NCBI RefSeq assembly: GCF_905163445.1
Contig: NC_053197.1
Location: 16,430,001-16,494,000 of the forward strand
Length of the DNA stretch: 64,000 nt
Source: Pararge aegeria
Lineage: Eukaryota; Arthropoda; Insecta; Lepidoptera; Nymphalidae
Direction: 5' to 3'
Positions 40,003-50,197 of this stretch are shown piece by piece. The notes below the pieces were generated by a model. It saw only the letters and a list, made by a program, of their open reading frames with translations. It did no database searches and had not been told where the DNA came from. How positions within the stretch are numbered: the first letter of the stretch is position 1; each line of letters starts with the position of its first letter. The position numbers and the translations under genes are program-made.

Positions 40003-40332
40003 AATACTACAATAAACTACCCATTGAAATCATGGAGATGTCTCTTAAAAAGTTCAAAGTTTGTATTACACGTAAGCTTATAGAAAAGTCCTATTATAGT
40101 ATAAAGGACTACGTAATCGATAAAAAAGAATGAATGATTGCTCTAATCAGGTTGCTCTTCTAATAATTTTAAATGTCAAAGTGAGATGGTGATAACAAAA
40201 AAAAAACACCCGGCTAAGTTTGTTGTGGGCTTCTTCTTAGACCAGGACGCATTTGGGACCCTCGTAGATTTAGTTTTAAGTTTACGAATATGGTTATCGC
40301 CATTATCTTACTACCGTGTAATACTTGATTTT
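40003..40332 (+). pseudogene. LINE-D ORF C-terminus and 3' UTR
   Basis: Reads YYNKLPIEIMEMSLKKFK, then VCITRKLIEKSYYSIKDYVI and DKKE followed by a stop near 40131. This is the usual end of a CR1/Jockey-type RT ORF (the motif YYSIxDYxxDK). The 3' UTR follows: GTGAGATGGTGATAACAAAA, CCCGGCTAAGTTTGTTGTGG, TTAGACCAGGACGCATTTGG. It shows which strand is sense for all LINE-D pieces. 5'-truncated. Confidence 0.8.
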
Positions 40333-40409
40333 AGTTTTTTTTTGTTTGAAAGGTGAAATATTCGGCAGTGTTCTTAGCTATTATGTATTATTACTATTGG
40401 CTATTAGTT

Positions 40410-40600
40410 TGATGAAAATCGATTCAAGATTGCCACCACCACAAAATGTCGGTTTACATTATTTCATAACTTCCTCAATATGGGCATCAAATGAAAGAAT
40501 TTGATTAGTAGAATACTATACACTATGACGAACTTCAAATCCAAGATGGCCGCCAGATAAAAATGGCAAATATTTTTTGTAGGTTTGGTTAGTAGAAGAA
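40410..40600 (+). repeat. Repeat-X, copy 1
   Basis: CACAAAATGTCGGTTTACAT, CTTCCTCAATATGGGCATC and ATCCAAGATGGCCGCC. The reverse copy is at 42590-42800. Unclassified. Confidence 0.65.
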
Positions 40601-40734
40601 TGTACGCTATATTTTTTTTTTAATTATTTTGTAGACCTAAATTTATGTTTGTAATTATTGTTAAGTTATAATGACGTAGTGTTTGTATTATATTTGTTTT
40701 TATCAATAACTTACCTATAGAGTATACAAAGACT

Positions 40735-40985
40735 ACGTCAGACCATGTCCCTGCCTGTCCGCGAAAACCCGTGACCTTTCGTCCCTACTGAAAATCAGCG
40801 TTGCAGTATTCCTTGGCAGTTACTGCCATGGTGCTGCGGCACAGAGCTGAGTAGATGACCCCTTGACCACAACGAAGCAACATACTACCAAATTTTTGTA
40901 TTTTTTTTTCTTTTTCTCTGTTCTCTTGTTCTACTATGGTGTAATTTATTTATTGTGGTTAATAAATATTTATTATTATTATTAT
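40735..40985 (+). mobile_element. Probable LINE 3' UTR with TTA tail
   Basis: Non-coding block (GTCCCTGCCTGTCCGCGAAA, CATGGTGCTGCGGCACAGAG) ending AATAAATATTTATTATTATT. The simple TTA tail suggests a retroposed 3' end; there is no second copy here to confirm. Confidence 0.45.
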
Positions 40986-41144
40986 ATTAATTTTATTTCA
41001 AGTGGGTCTAAATATAATTTCAATTAGTAAACACATAATAATTATTATAAACTAAACATATATTGAAATATATATTGCTATTTTGAAAGTCGGGGATATA
41101 TTATTAGGCCGCTTAATGAATACTCTATGTGCACGCCACTGCTA

Positions 41145-41575
41145 TCACAATAAATGTGAATGTAAGTTTGTTTGTTACGCTTTCACGCAAAAACTACTGA
41201 ACCGATCCTCCGATGAAACTTTGTACACATATTCTTCGAAGTGTTAGAAGTAATATAGGATACTTTTTATCCCGGCATTAAGCTCGGTCCCTTTGGGAGA
41301 GGGGATGAGTGTTTGACGATTTTACACCATAACTTCGACAACCAATTTAAATAATTATTTTTGTACTATAGAGGTTATAATATGCGTTGAATTATTTTCA
41401 AACTGTGTTTGGAGATAGAGGACAGACTCCTCAGCGGACAGAAAACCCCTCATTTAAGGCTTAGCTATACTGAATACTTAAATTTTTTTTAGAACTACAA
41501 CTAAATTGAATGCCACATCAAAAAACAAAATCCAATCGCAGACGAAGTCGCGGTCTCCGCAAACAAGGTTGAGTT
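41145..41575 (-). mobile_element. Lep1-like Helitron, third copy
   Basis: Reverse of the 531-954 element: GTTACGCTTTCACGCAAAAA, ATCCCGGCATTAAGCTCGG, CTGAATACTTAAATTT and GCAGACGAAGTCGCGG. The last bases of the 5' end (GCAACAGCTAGT) are replaced by unrelated sequence. Confidence 0.85.
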
Positions 41576-41589
41576 TTGTATGATGGACA

Positions 41590-41790
41590 ATAGTATTTTC
41601 ATGGAAAATAGTAGCGAGTGCGTTTTTCCTTCAGTGTAATAAATCTCGTAATTGTACACACAGTCAACACGGAGTACACCAGTATTGCTACAGTTACCCT
41701 ACTGTCCCGAGCTGTTTTGGATCAGTGCTGATTCATTGACCACCCCCTTTTGATCCAGTCTCCACAGTGAAAAATAAATAAATGTTAATG
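41590..41790 (+). repeat. Repeat-Z, copy 2
   Basis: GCGTTTTTCCTTCAGTGTAA, TAAATCTCGTAATTG, CCGAGCTGTTTTGGATCAGT, ATTCATTGACCACCCCC and CAGTGAAAAATAAATAAATG. Confidence 0.7.
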
Positions 41791-41884
41791 AATAAAAAAA
41801 TGTTTTATTTTTTGCGCGATACCTAAACAGCATTGTCGCATTATGTGTTCCAGTCTGAAGGGCGCGGTTGCCGGTGTATTTACA

Positions 41885-41962
41885 GACACATGATTGAACT
41901 AAAGCTACCAGAGTTCACAAATGCACCCTGGTCTAGGAAGAAGCCCACAACAAACTTAGCAG
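41885..41962 (-). mobile_element. LINE-D 3' UTR fragment
   Basis: AACTAAAGCTACCAGAGTTC, CACCCTGGTCTAGGAAGAAG and CCACAACAAACTTAGC in reverse. The 62-codon plus frame across it is not a gene. Confidence 0.7.
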
Positions 41963-42324
41963 TATTCGAAATAGCAAAAGCTGGCATTCACGTAACTAAG
42001 AATAAAGAAGTTACAGAATAAGCAGTTTTTCGGTAAAACATGGGATCAAACGCTAGGTTCTGACAGACATCTCCATATGAACGTGACTTGCGAATTGCGT
42101 CTTAAACTTCAAAAATAACTGATAAAACGCTGATAAATTACATGGAAGCCATTCTCAAAGAATAAGCTCTCATAAATCGGTTTCTTTTAGCCTTTATCAA
42201 AGGAAATAGTTTATATTGACAGCTTGTAAAATTTCCGACATAGCCGAGACGGGCGATAACTGACAAGCAAAAAGATTACTGAATTAAAATATATATACGT
42301 AATAAACGTATACTACTACTTGGG

Positions 42325-42525
42325 GCTTCAAACTAAAGCTACGAGGGTTCCAAACGCGTCCTGGTCTAAAAAGAAGCCCACAACAAAAAGTTTTTTTTTT
42401 GCTATCACCATCTCACATTGTCATTTAAAATAATTAGAAGAGCAATTTGCTTAGAGCAATAATTCACACCCAAGCTTTTTTATCGATTACGTAGTCCTTT
42501 ATCCTTATTTGAGGCCAGGCATATT
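42325..42525 (-). mobile_element. LINE-D fragment including ORF end
   Basis: GCTACGAGGGTTCCAAACGC, poly-T, GCTATCACCATCTCACATTG, then CACCCAAGCTTTTTTATCG and ATTACGTAGTCCTTTATCC; the reverse encodes IKDYVIDKKAWV and a stop. Confidence 0.75.
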
Positions 42526-42589
42526 TTCGGTTTATTTAATATAGTTACATTGTATGTAAAATAAAATTAAAGACTTTCAATTTAGTGAA

Positions 42590-42800
42590 CAGTATTCTAC
42601 TTGAAAACCTTTTATACCACCTTAACCTTTAACCTTTTAACCAGCCATGTTGTAGTTACGAAAAAAATGTATTTCGCCTTGGATTTGAAATTTGTCATTG
42701 TCTAGTATTCTAATAGTCAAGCCCTTTCATTTTCTACCCATATTGAAGGAGTTAAAAAGAATCGACATTTTGTGGCAGCGGCCATCTTGGACTGATTTTC
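42590..42800 (-). repeat. Repeat-X, copy 2
   Basis: Reverse complement has GTCCAAGATGGCCGCTGCC, ACAAAATGTCGATTC and CCTTCAATATGGGTAGAAAA, matching copy 1 at 40.4 kb. Confidence 0.65.
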
Positions 42801-42902
42801 ATCATCTTAGCTACAAAAGAACACAGGCGACGAATTAACCTTCACCAAAAAAAAGCATAATCACAATGGGTTCATCCGTTTGATGCCACAGACGCACAGA
42901 AA

Positions 42903-43095
42903 CATAATATTGCTGGCTAAACCTGGCTAAGTTGTTGTGGGGGTCTTCTTAGACCAGGGCGCGTTTGGAAGCCCCCAGCCTTGGTTTTAAGTTAACGAAT
43001 GCAGCTATCACCTAAAATTAGTGGTAACATGTTATATGTAAATGCCTGTGATAAGGTATACATGAATTAATCATTTTTGAATTCGAATTAAAATT
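42903..43095 (+). mobile_element. LINE-D 3' end
   Basis: CCTGGCTAAGTTGTTGTGGG, TTAGACCAGGGCGCGTTTGG, GTGCCTGTGATAAG-like and an ATTTTTGAATTCGAATT tail. Confidence 0.75.
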
Positions 43096-43099
43096 TTTA

Positions 43100-43228
43100 A
43101 TAAGTTGCTCCACCTCACTAGCCAAGTTCAGGTTGGTGGAACTCACAAATCTTTCAAAACTTTATAGAAAAGACATGCAGGTTTCCTCACGATGTTTTTC
43201 TTCAGTGTTGAAGCAAGTTATATTTAAT
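43100..43228 (-). mobile_element. SINE-B middle fragment
   Basis: GGTTGGTGGAACTCACAAAT, CATGCAGGTTTCCTCACGAT and GAAGCAAGTTATATTTAATT. It continues straight into a LINE-D fragment. Confidence 0.75.
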
Positions 43229-43232
43229 TGCA

Positions 43233-43312
43233 TAAAAAGAACACCCGGCTAAGTTTGTTGTGGGCTTCTTCATAGACCAGGGCGCGTAAATAAATATATT
43301 TTTGACTTTGAC
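43233..43312 (+). mobile_element. LINE-D fragment
   Basis: CACCCGGCTAAGTTTGTTGT, TAGACCAGGGCGCG, then joined directly to a TTTTTGACTTTGACT tail. An internal deletion removed most of the 3' UTR. Confidence 0.75.
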
Positions 43313-43962
43313 TAAAACGTACTTAACTACCAAAAGTGTGTGGTACGTGGCGGTGATCAAACTGGTAATCCGAAATGGATGCTGATATCTCAACCACAAC
43401 TCTTGCACCGCGTATATATACGTTACTTTTATACATATACAATATTACTCTGAGCGAACCAACGATCTCGTAGTATTCAGAGTTCGTTGTAGCAAACCAA
43501 TTTCTAATTTAGAATGCTGATAGCTGCACGTTTCACTATTCTATTATGCAATTTGAGATTGAGGTGTTCAACCCGATTAAATAGACTTTGTCACTAAACA
43601 CATAAATAATTCTCGTAACAAAATGATATAAAATTATATATCTTAAAAGTAAATACAGAAACATAAAACTGTACATACCAAATATTTCTGTAATTATTAT
43701 CAAAGAAAAATAACCTACAACTGTAAATAATACACAACACGTTATTTACAGTAGTAGTAACGGAATTACGGAATAATATTGATGGATGCATGTACGTTTC
43801 ATAAGGAATCACCCTGTAAAAATATTAGATCAAAAGAAGCATATTTAGTTTTCCATAAAAAAGAATTCAAAACATTTCAAGTGTTTACTTAAACTCTATT
43901 GAAGATCAAGCATAGTACCTACGTTACTAATACAACTTAAACGACCATGTTAGTATTAAATA
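43313..43962. other. Unclassified
   Basis: No element or domain recognised; 68-72 codon frames are unremarkable. Confidence 0.4.
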
Positions 43963-44034
43963 ATTATATTATATTATAGAATTATATTATATTATAGAAT
44001 TATATTATATTATAGAATTATATTATATTATAGG
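43963..44034. repeat. 18-bp minisatellite, four units
   Basis: Four consecutive ATTATATTATATTATAGA units starting at 43963, 43981, 43999 and 44017; only the last base of the array differs. Confidence 0.95.
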
Positions 44035-44098
44035 ATAAATTCAAGACAATTTGCTTCACCGTACAAGCACCGACATGAAGTGTTGCAAGATAGGTGAA

Positions 44099-44510
44099 TC
44101 AAACTTTCTCGCTAACATATTCAGGATACTGTTTGAGCTCGACCGCAACCTTGTCAGGAGGGATTCCGTCTTTTTCCTTATGCGTAAAAATCATCAATTC
44201 GCTCCTGAGCGAACATCCCAGACGCTGAACAGAACCTCGGCAAACCCAACAGTATCCTAAACCCATTATTATACTGTACACGTAATGTGTTCAGTGCCCT
44301 TTGAGTATAGTTAACCCACAGGCCTCCCGTGTAGAAGGTTTGACAATAGGCCTTAAACAACGTTACTTTCACTTCCTTGCTACATCGAGCGAACCTGCGG
44401 GCCAACATGTTACATTTGACAGCCAGAGATCTACGTTCTCGTTCTGTGTCGACGTAATCCTTAAGGTCCTCCGTTAAATAATGGCCCAAATATTTAAATT
44501 GGTAATAAAG
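44099..44510 (-). pseudogene. LINE-K RT C-terminal fragment
   Basis: Minus strand reads FKYLGHYLTEDLKDYVDTER, then AVKCNMLARRFARCSKEVKV, LFKAYCQTFYTGGLWVNYT and NNGFRILLGLPRFCSASGM. It ends in a stop after DDFYA, and a frameshifted continuation (GIPPDKVAVELKQYPEYV) follows. This Cys-rich post-RT region with TFYTGGLW is known to me from lepidopteran non-LTR RT ORFs. The catalytic motifs lie upstream and are absent. Dead copy. Confidence 0.8.
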
Positions 44511-44822
44511 TATGATTTTAATTTTGCATGTTGTTGTTAGGGATGTATCTGATTAGGGATATGATAGATTTGTCAGTATCTGTATCTGTGGTTTACTCAA
44601 ATACTATTAGGTTTTCGGTTTTAAAAGATAAGTCTCGGAGACAGTAAATTATGTACCTCTGAAACCTGTGAAGTATTATTTCGGTCTTCATTTACACGTT
44701 GTATACAAAAAATATATGCCATCCACCTGTTAACTTATGAGCATGATACAAAGGCTATTTTTAAATTACCCGGGAACGTTACCTGTGTTCATTTTCCAGG
44801 GTAAAAAATATCCTATGTCCAT
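44511..44822. other. Unclassified
   Basis: Nothing recognised. Confidence 0.4.
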
Positions 44823-45110
44823 TTGACGGCCGACTGGCGCAATGGGCAGCGACCCTGCTTTCTGAGTCCAAGGCCGTGGGTTCGATTCCCACAACTGGAA
44901 AATGTTTTTGCGATGAGCATAAGTGTTTTTCAGTTATATATACATAAATACTTAGAAAATACATGTAAGTATTTTCTAAGTATTTATGTATATATAACTT
45001 ATAAAAATATTCATCAGTCATCTTAGTGACCATAACACAAGCTACGCTTACTTTGGGGCTAGGTGGCGATATGTGTATTGTCGTAGTATATTTATTGATT
45101 TATCTACAGG
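44823..45110 (+). mobile_element. SINE-A with an internal inverted duplication
   Basis: Intact A box (TGGCGCAATGG) and B box (GGTTCGATTCC), full 3' body (TTCATCAGTCATCTTAGTGA, GGCGATATGTGTATTGTCGT). The usual GTGTCTGGGTGTTTATCTG segment is missing and replaced by a reverse copy of the next 30 bases. Confidence 0.9.
44933..44998. repeat. Hairpin, perfect 30-bp arms
   Basis: 44933-44962 and 44969-44998 are exact reverse complements around a 6-base loop (ATGTAA). The right arm is normal SINE-A sequence; the left arm is the extra copy. Confidence 0.96.
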
Positions 45111-45580
45111 ATAAAGGCTATAGATCATTTGAAATTATTAGAAGAGCAACCTTCCCACCCAAGCTTATCGATTACGTAGTCCTTTATCATCATCATCATC
45201 ACATCAACCGATAGACGTCCACTGCTGGACATAGGTCTTTTGTAGGGAGTTCCAAGTTCCACGGTTCTGAGCCGCTTTGATCCAGCGGCTACCTGCGACG
45301 TGCTTAATGTCGTCTGCCCACCCCGTTGGAGGGCCGACCAACGCTGCGCTTACCAGTTCGGGGCTGCCATTCCAGCACACAATTTCGAGAAGGAGGTTAA
45401 CCGCCGAATGCAACTCGGATGGACAGCGTTCGGGAAACTTCGTGACATCTTTTCGTCAAAAATCCCTCAGCGCCTGAAGACAGAAGTCTTCGAACAGTGC
45501 GTGTTGCCAGTGATGACCTATGGCTCTGAAACATGGTAGTCCTTTATACCATAATAGAACTATTATAATAGCTTACATAT
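45111..45580 (-). mobile_element. LINE-D ORF end interrupted by RTE
   Basis: 45111-45187 in reverse encodes IKDYVIDKLGWEGC; 45536-45580 continues with the next upstream bases (CCTTTATACCATAATAG, AATAGCTTACAT), as at 40.07 kb. Removing the RTE insertion and one TSD copy restores collinearity with the 40-kb copy. Confidence 0.8.
45188..45535 (-). mobile_element. RTE insertion with 5' inversion and 12-bp TSD
   Basis: GTAGTCCTTTAT at 45176-45187 and 45536-45547 flanks the insertion. From the left, the 3' end in reverse (CAT tail, SIGxx stop, to the VLEWQP region) runs to about 45378. It then joins, in the opposite orientation, an upstream segment encoding NFEKEVNRRMQLGWTAFGKL to YGSETW (45380-45535). 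About 70 codons between the two pieces are lost. Confidence 0.93.
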
Positions 45581-46424
45581 TTTACTAATATACCTAATAA
45601 TAAAAAGATTACTCAGAGCAAGTACACAGATCGATTTTATTCGCGATTGATAATCAAACCTCTTTACTGAGATATAAAATTACTATTCCGAAGTCTCCCC
45701 ATACTTTGTGTAAATCTCTTTGCGGCTGAAGTCTGGATTATAAATGACTCTAGGTCTTTCTTCTGACATAAGCTATAAATTGTTGGAAAGTATGTCCGGA
45801 GGGATAACGCCTAATGGATATGCCTTGGAGTGATTTGGGATTAATTTAGTGGTTCAAACAAATTGATGTTATACACCATAATATAAGCTTCAGATCTGTT
45901 TAACTGTTACTTATGAAAAAACATTTAATTGAAATTAAAAAAAAAACCCACCCTACAAAATGGGCTAACGCCGCTTCACTAATAGCATACTTTTACCAAT
46001 TTTACTAAAAAAGCCACCAAAAAACTTCACTGTTTAATAATTTTGAATTGCATTCGATGTTGTTTCGCATATTAACAATCATTTATTCATTAAAAATTAG
46101 GTAAGTGAGAGATGCCAAAATATTTTTAATTAAGGATAGGAGAATAAATACAGGAGTTAGATATTAATGAAGATGTTGAAAAGGAAAAAGCTGGAGACTT
46201 GAAATTTCTTTTTCGTCAAAAGATTTTCCCTCTTTAACGCAGTACCTCATTAACGTGTTGGCGTCAGTTTCTTTGAATCAGTGTGGGGAGGAGTGGGTTA
46301 TGTTACTTAGTTCAGCCGCTTTGATGACATGAGGACGGATGCAGATCATATAATCAAATTATTTAACCGCATTTTCCATCCGACTTTCATAAAGAAGTGT
46401 TATTTCTTACTTTTTTTTTTTATT
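45581..46424. other. No recognisable gene or repeat
   Basis: Nothing assigned. Confidence 0.4.
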
Positions 46425-46797
46425 CCACTACAAGCCCTTGCCAAATCAAATCTTCAGTAGGAGGTCCCTTGCATGAGTGTACCAGACTATCTGCAAACAG
46501 GGAGAAATGGCGAATGATCGTGAGGCGAGAAACAACTGCCACAAACAATGTCCCACCGTGATGACCACGACCTCTCTGGCAAGAGTGTTACGACAAAGAA
46601 TAAGAACAAGCCCTTGACTGCAATCTCACCTGGTGGTAAGTGATGATGCAGTCTTAGATGGTAGCGGGCTAACCTGTTAGGGAGTATGGTAGTCATACCC
46701 TTTAAACGTTACATCGCTTCGGAACACTTAATCACTTAGCGGCACGTCTTTGTCTGTAGGGTGGTAACCAGCCACGGCCAAAGGCTCCCAAATGGCC
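46425..46797 (-). mobile_element. SINE-C, with a duplicated tail start
   Basis: 46612-46797 has CCCTTGACTGCAATCTCACC, GGTAGCGGGCTAACCTGTTA, TTAATCACTTAGCGGCACG and CCACGGCCAAAGGC. It stops before the head, where SINE-A begins. An ACTACAAGCCCTTGCC piece at 46430 suggests that about 170 unrelated bases separate the terminal tail from the body. Confidence 0.7.
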
Positions 46798-46907
46798 CCT
46801 GAAAAACATTCATGTTCATCACACAAATATTGTCCAGTTGCGGGAATCGAAGCCACGGCCTTGGACTCAGAAAGCAGGGTCACTGCCCACTGCACCAATC
46901 GGTCAAA
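46798..46907 (-). mobile_element. SINE-A head fragment
   Basis: GAAAAACATTCATGTTCATC, GTTGCGGGAATCGAAGCCAC and CACTGCACCAATCGGTC: head and adjoining body, 3' part missing. Confidence 0.8.
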
Positions 46908-47489
46908 GTAGTGTAGTGATGGAACCGAACACAGGTAACAAGCAAACAATCATTACACACCTTCAATGATCACCAATCCATGACCTGCCTACAGGGCATA
47001 GGCTCGGGTTCAGGCCGCAGTGGTGGAAAAGGCCCCATTCGATTCTCGTGGACCATTATTTAAAAGTTTAGGAATCTACACTTCCTAGCACGTATATTTT
47101 AGAGTAAGCAACTTTTGTTAAATCTAACCCAGATCTCTTTAGGAAGGTTAATGATTTATTTCCAAGGAGCACTTGAATCAAAAACAGATTAATATTCCAT
47201 AAGTGCCCAAGGACAGCCGTGTATTTGAAAAACTGTAGTGCAATGTGTGTAAAGATATTCAATGCAGTTCTAAAATCAATATCCATATTACCGTATCAAA
47301 AATTTAATAAAACATGTATTTTATTCAATTGCTGAATTTCTGCTAATCTAAGTTCAGAACTATATTGTTTAACTATAAATGACCAAAATTTGTATGTTGG
47401 GGTTGCCAGACTGGATATGTTTTTGTTTTTTGTTAAGAACATTTTATAACACATATATACAACATAAAAAAAAATGAAATACATTTCAG
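46908..47489. other. Unclassified, with a SINE-B-like scrap
   Basis: 46965-47050 (CACCAATCCATGACCTGCC, AGGCCGCAGTGGTGGA) is reminiscent of SINE-B. The rest is unassigned. Confidence 0.4.
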
Positions 47490-47585
47490 TCCACCACGCG
47501 ATCCGTGCAAGAGTAGATGGTGGACTTCACATGCCTTTTTTAACATTATGGCGAACTATGAAGCGCTCAGGTTTCTTCACAAAAT
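47490..47585 (-). mobile_element. SINE-B fragment, decayed
   Basis: CAGTCCACCACGCGATCCG, GGTGGACTTCACATGCC and GCTCAGGTTTCTTCAC. Confidence 0.55.
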
Positions 47586-47964
47586 CATACTAGCTCCTAC
47601 AATCACTCTTAACAAAAAAGTTACCCAACTCTTTTCAATCTCCTGTTTTGGATTTCCCGTCGACAAAGCTATCACAGATAAAAAAGCAAACAGCAATAAA
47701 TGCCAGCTGATGCCGTACAAATAGCCGACATTTTGTTCAGCGTCACTGAATGCAACAAGCGGAGCGATCGATTTTTAAAAGAAATTTAGTACTCGGACCT
47801 AAGTTCAAGATATCTTTGTTAAGGTTGGGTGTACCATATTTAACATATACCTATTTTGTTAACATTGTTAAAATTGATTCTTTTTTTAAACTTAATAAAT
47901 AAATAGAGCATGAAAGGATCACATCCTGCAAAGTGTTGATCCGTGTGGATCAACCTGAGCCTCA
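47586..47964. other. Unclassified
   Basis: Nothing recognised. Confidence 0.4.
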
Positions 47965-48245
47965 TCATCATATAAACTCATTACCGGCCCACTACAGAGC
48001 ACAGGTCTCCTTCCACAACTAGGAGGGGTTAAGGCCGTAGTCCACCACGCTGGCCCAATGCGGTTTGGTGGATTCCACACACCATTGAGAACAGTGTGGA
48101 GAACTCTCAGGCATGCAGGTTTCCTCACGATGTTTTCCTCCACCTTTGAAGCAAGTGATATTTAATTGCTCAAAACACACGTAACTTTGAAAAGTTAGAG
48201 GCTGGGATACGAAGCACGAAGTCGTACCCACTGTTACCTATCACC
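47965..48245 (-). mobile_element. SINE-B, near full length
   Basis: CATCATCATATAAACTCATT tail, GGTCTCCTTCCACAACTAGG, CATGCAGGTTTCCTCACGAT and AACACACGTAACTTTGAAAA, then a shortened head missing the B box. Confidence 0.85.
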
Positions 48246-48514
48246 GCATCCGCATCGTTAAGTCTTATGTGCCAGCAATTACTTGTATTTATATTCTTTG
48301 GTCTCAGTGTTTACCATGCTCAGTTATAGATTACTAAGACTCTGGTTTGATTATATTCTACGCATAACTATTTTCTATTAAGTCGAATTCAGCTTCAGTA
48401 CCTTCCTACCGCGATATCGCGATAACATGCTATGCAGCCAAAATTCTTGAAACTAACATAACATGATTTTTAAATGGCCGTATGTCGTATTTTGGCTTAG
48501 TCTTCTTCAACAGC

Positions 48515-48795
48515 ATTTCATCATCATCGTCATAACATCAATGCATTACCGGCTCACTACAGAGCACAGTTGTCCTCCCACAATGAGAAGGAGTTAATGC
48601 CTTAGTCCACCAGTGCGGATTGGTGGACTCCACACACCTTTTAAAACATAACATAGTTTTCTTACTATGTTTTCCTTCACTGTTGAACCAAGTGATATTT
48701 TAATTACTTAAAGCGCACATAACTTAGAAAAGTTAGAGATGCCAGCTGGGATTCGAACTTGGCCCCCGAAAGGGAAGTCGAGCTTCTCCCAAAGC
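48515..48795 (-). mobile_element. SINE-B, near full length
   Basis: TTTCATCATCATCGTCATAA tail, CCTCCCACAATGAGAAGGAG, GTGCGGATTGGTGGACTCC and head GGGATTCGAACTTGGCCCCC to AAGTCGAGCTTCTCCC. Confidence 0.85.
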
Positions 48796-48924
48796 TCCCC
48801 CTATTATGATGGTGGGGTCTTCTTCAGACCCCAACATCATTATCATGGCTACTTCAGCTTTGCAACTGGTGGTACAATGTCAGTATTATTAGTTCTTTTT
48901 CTGCGGACCTCGTTATTCTTGCTT

Positions 48925-49080
48925 TGACCGCGTAGAGATACACCGAGCATCGATCTCTTCTTCGCCCGTCAAACGATGAGCCTTTTTATGAAGTCGCGTT
49001 AGCCATAGCGACCAGCTTTCGGAACCATACGCCATCACGTGCTGTTCGAAAACTGGTATGCATCCCCTGAGGGCTCTGCA
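48925..49080 (-). pseudogene. RTE internal fragment
   Basis: GACCGCGTAGAGATACACCG, AGCATCGATCTCTTCTTCGC and ACGCCATCACGTGCTGTTCG correspond in reverse to the QCVLPVMTYGSETW-to-AMLGVSLRDR region. Frameshifted. Confidence 0.75.
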
Positions 49081-49750
49081 CTTTTTAATAATTTTTTAGT
49101 TTTTGTTTTTAAGGTTTTAAAACAAGGTTTATTATTTCCCGATTACTATGACATCATTGTAATAATTGACAGCGTTTAAATCTTAGTTTATTGTATACAT
49201 TTTGAAATCCATACGAGCTGGCAATCAAAATCAAGAGTACGTCCACCACTCCACCAGGAAGATCGTAAAAACAAAAGCTTGTAAAACTTCGCGAAGACAT
49301 CACATCAAAAGGCAACAAGCACATCCCATTATTCCCCTCCATTCTCCTTCCACAAAATAACGAGTTCGTTACAATATCTGTGATCTTTTTATATGAAACG
49401 AGATAGGGAATAACTTCCGTTTATTTCCGACATGTTTGGGGGAAAGTGGCAACAGAGTTATTGTTATCGACTGAGAGTACTTTACGTTTTCGCGGTGAAA
49501 ACATTTTTTTGTTACAATCTGATTCTGATGTATAATGTATTGGTTTGGTAAAACGGTGTTATTTGTTCTTTATTTATTTGAATACGAAAGGTAATGTATT
49601 AAAGAGCATATATTTTTATGTTTGTACAATTTTTAAGTGAAACTTATTTCGACGAGACGGGGAAATGAGAGTGAGTGGTCAAGGAATATGGCACAAAACT
49701 ATATTTTTTTCGTAATACTTGACGGACCAATCATATGCCCCACCTACACG
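49081..49750. other. Unclassified
   Basis: Small open frames only; nothing recognised. Confidence 0.4.
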
Positions 49751-49956
49751 GCTAGCATGTGCAGGAGACAATTATCTCCCCGGGGAAAGGATGCTAATGT
49801 ATCTTCCCCCACAGCTTTATCAACTCTCAGAGCATTGGCGCACAAGTGGAAATAATATCTAAATAATATATGGTTAATAATAAACGGGGATAAACTTTAT
49901 CCCTTGTCAGGGGATATAATCTGGGGATATAATTTTTGTCTCCTACCCGTGCTAGT
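49751..49956 (+). mobile_element. P element (TIR, MITE-like), copy 2
   Basis: GCTAGCATGTGCAGGAGACA at the left, TTTGTCTCCTACCCGTGCTAG at the right. Same core as the 34.2-kb copy but lacking about 44 internal bases (the TTCCCGTACTTTAGTAGG region). Confidence 0.8.
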
Positions 49957-50024
49957 TATGCTGGTGGTATATGGAAAACCATGGCTTATTAAAAGAGGAG
50001 CTCTGCGCCGGGTATGTAAGAAAC

Positions 50025-50168
50025 AAGACGTAAAAAATGTCGCCCTGGAACCTGATGCGTAGGTTACCCTGAGTGCCTATGATTAGACCGGCAACCACGC
50101 CAGACCGGACAAAGAAGCGCTGCTTTGCAGTAGATATGGCAAAAGTACTACCGACAGAGGACGATTTC
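50025..50168 (+). repeat. Repeat-Y copy
   Basis: ACCGGCAACCACGCCAGACC, GGACAAAGAAGCGCTGC, TTTGCAGTAGATATGGC. Confidence 0.6.
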
Positions 50169-50197
50169 TACTACAACTGTAATCTATTGATTATGAA

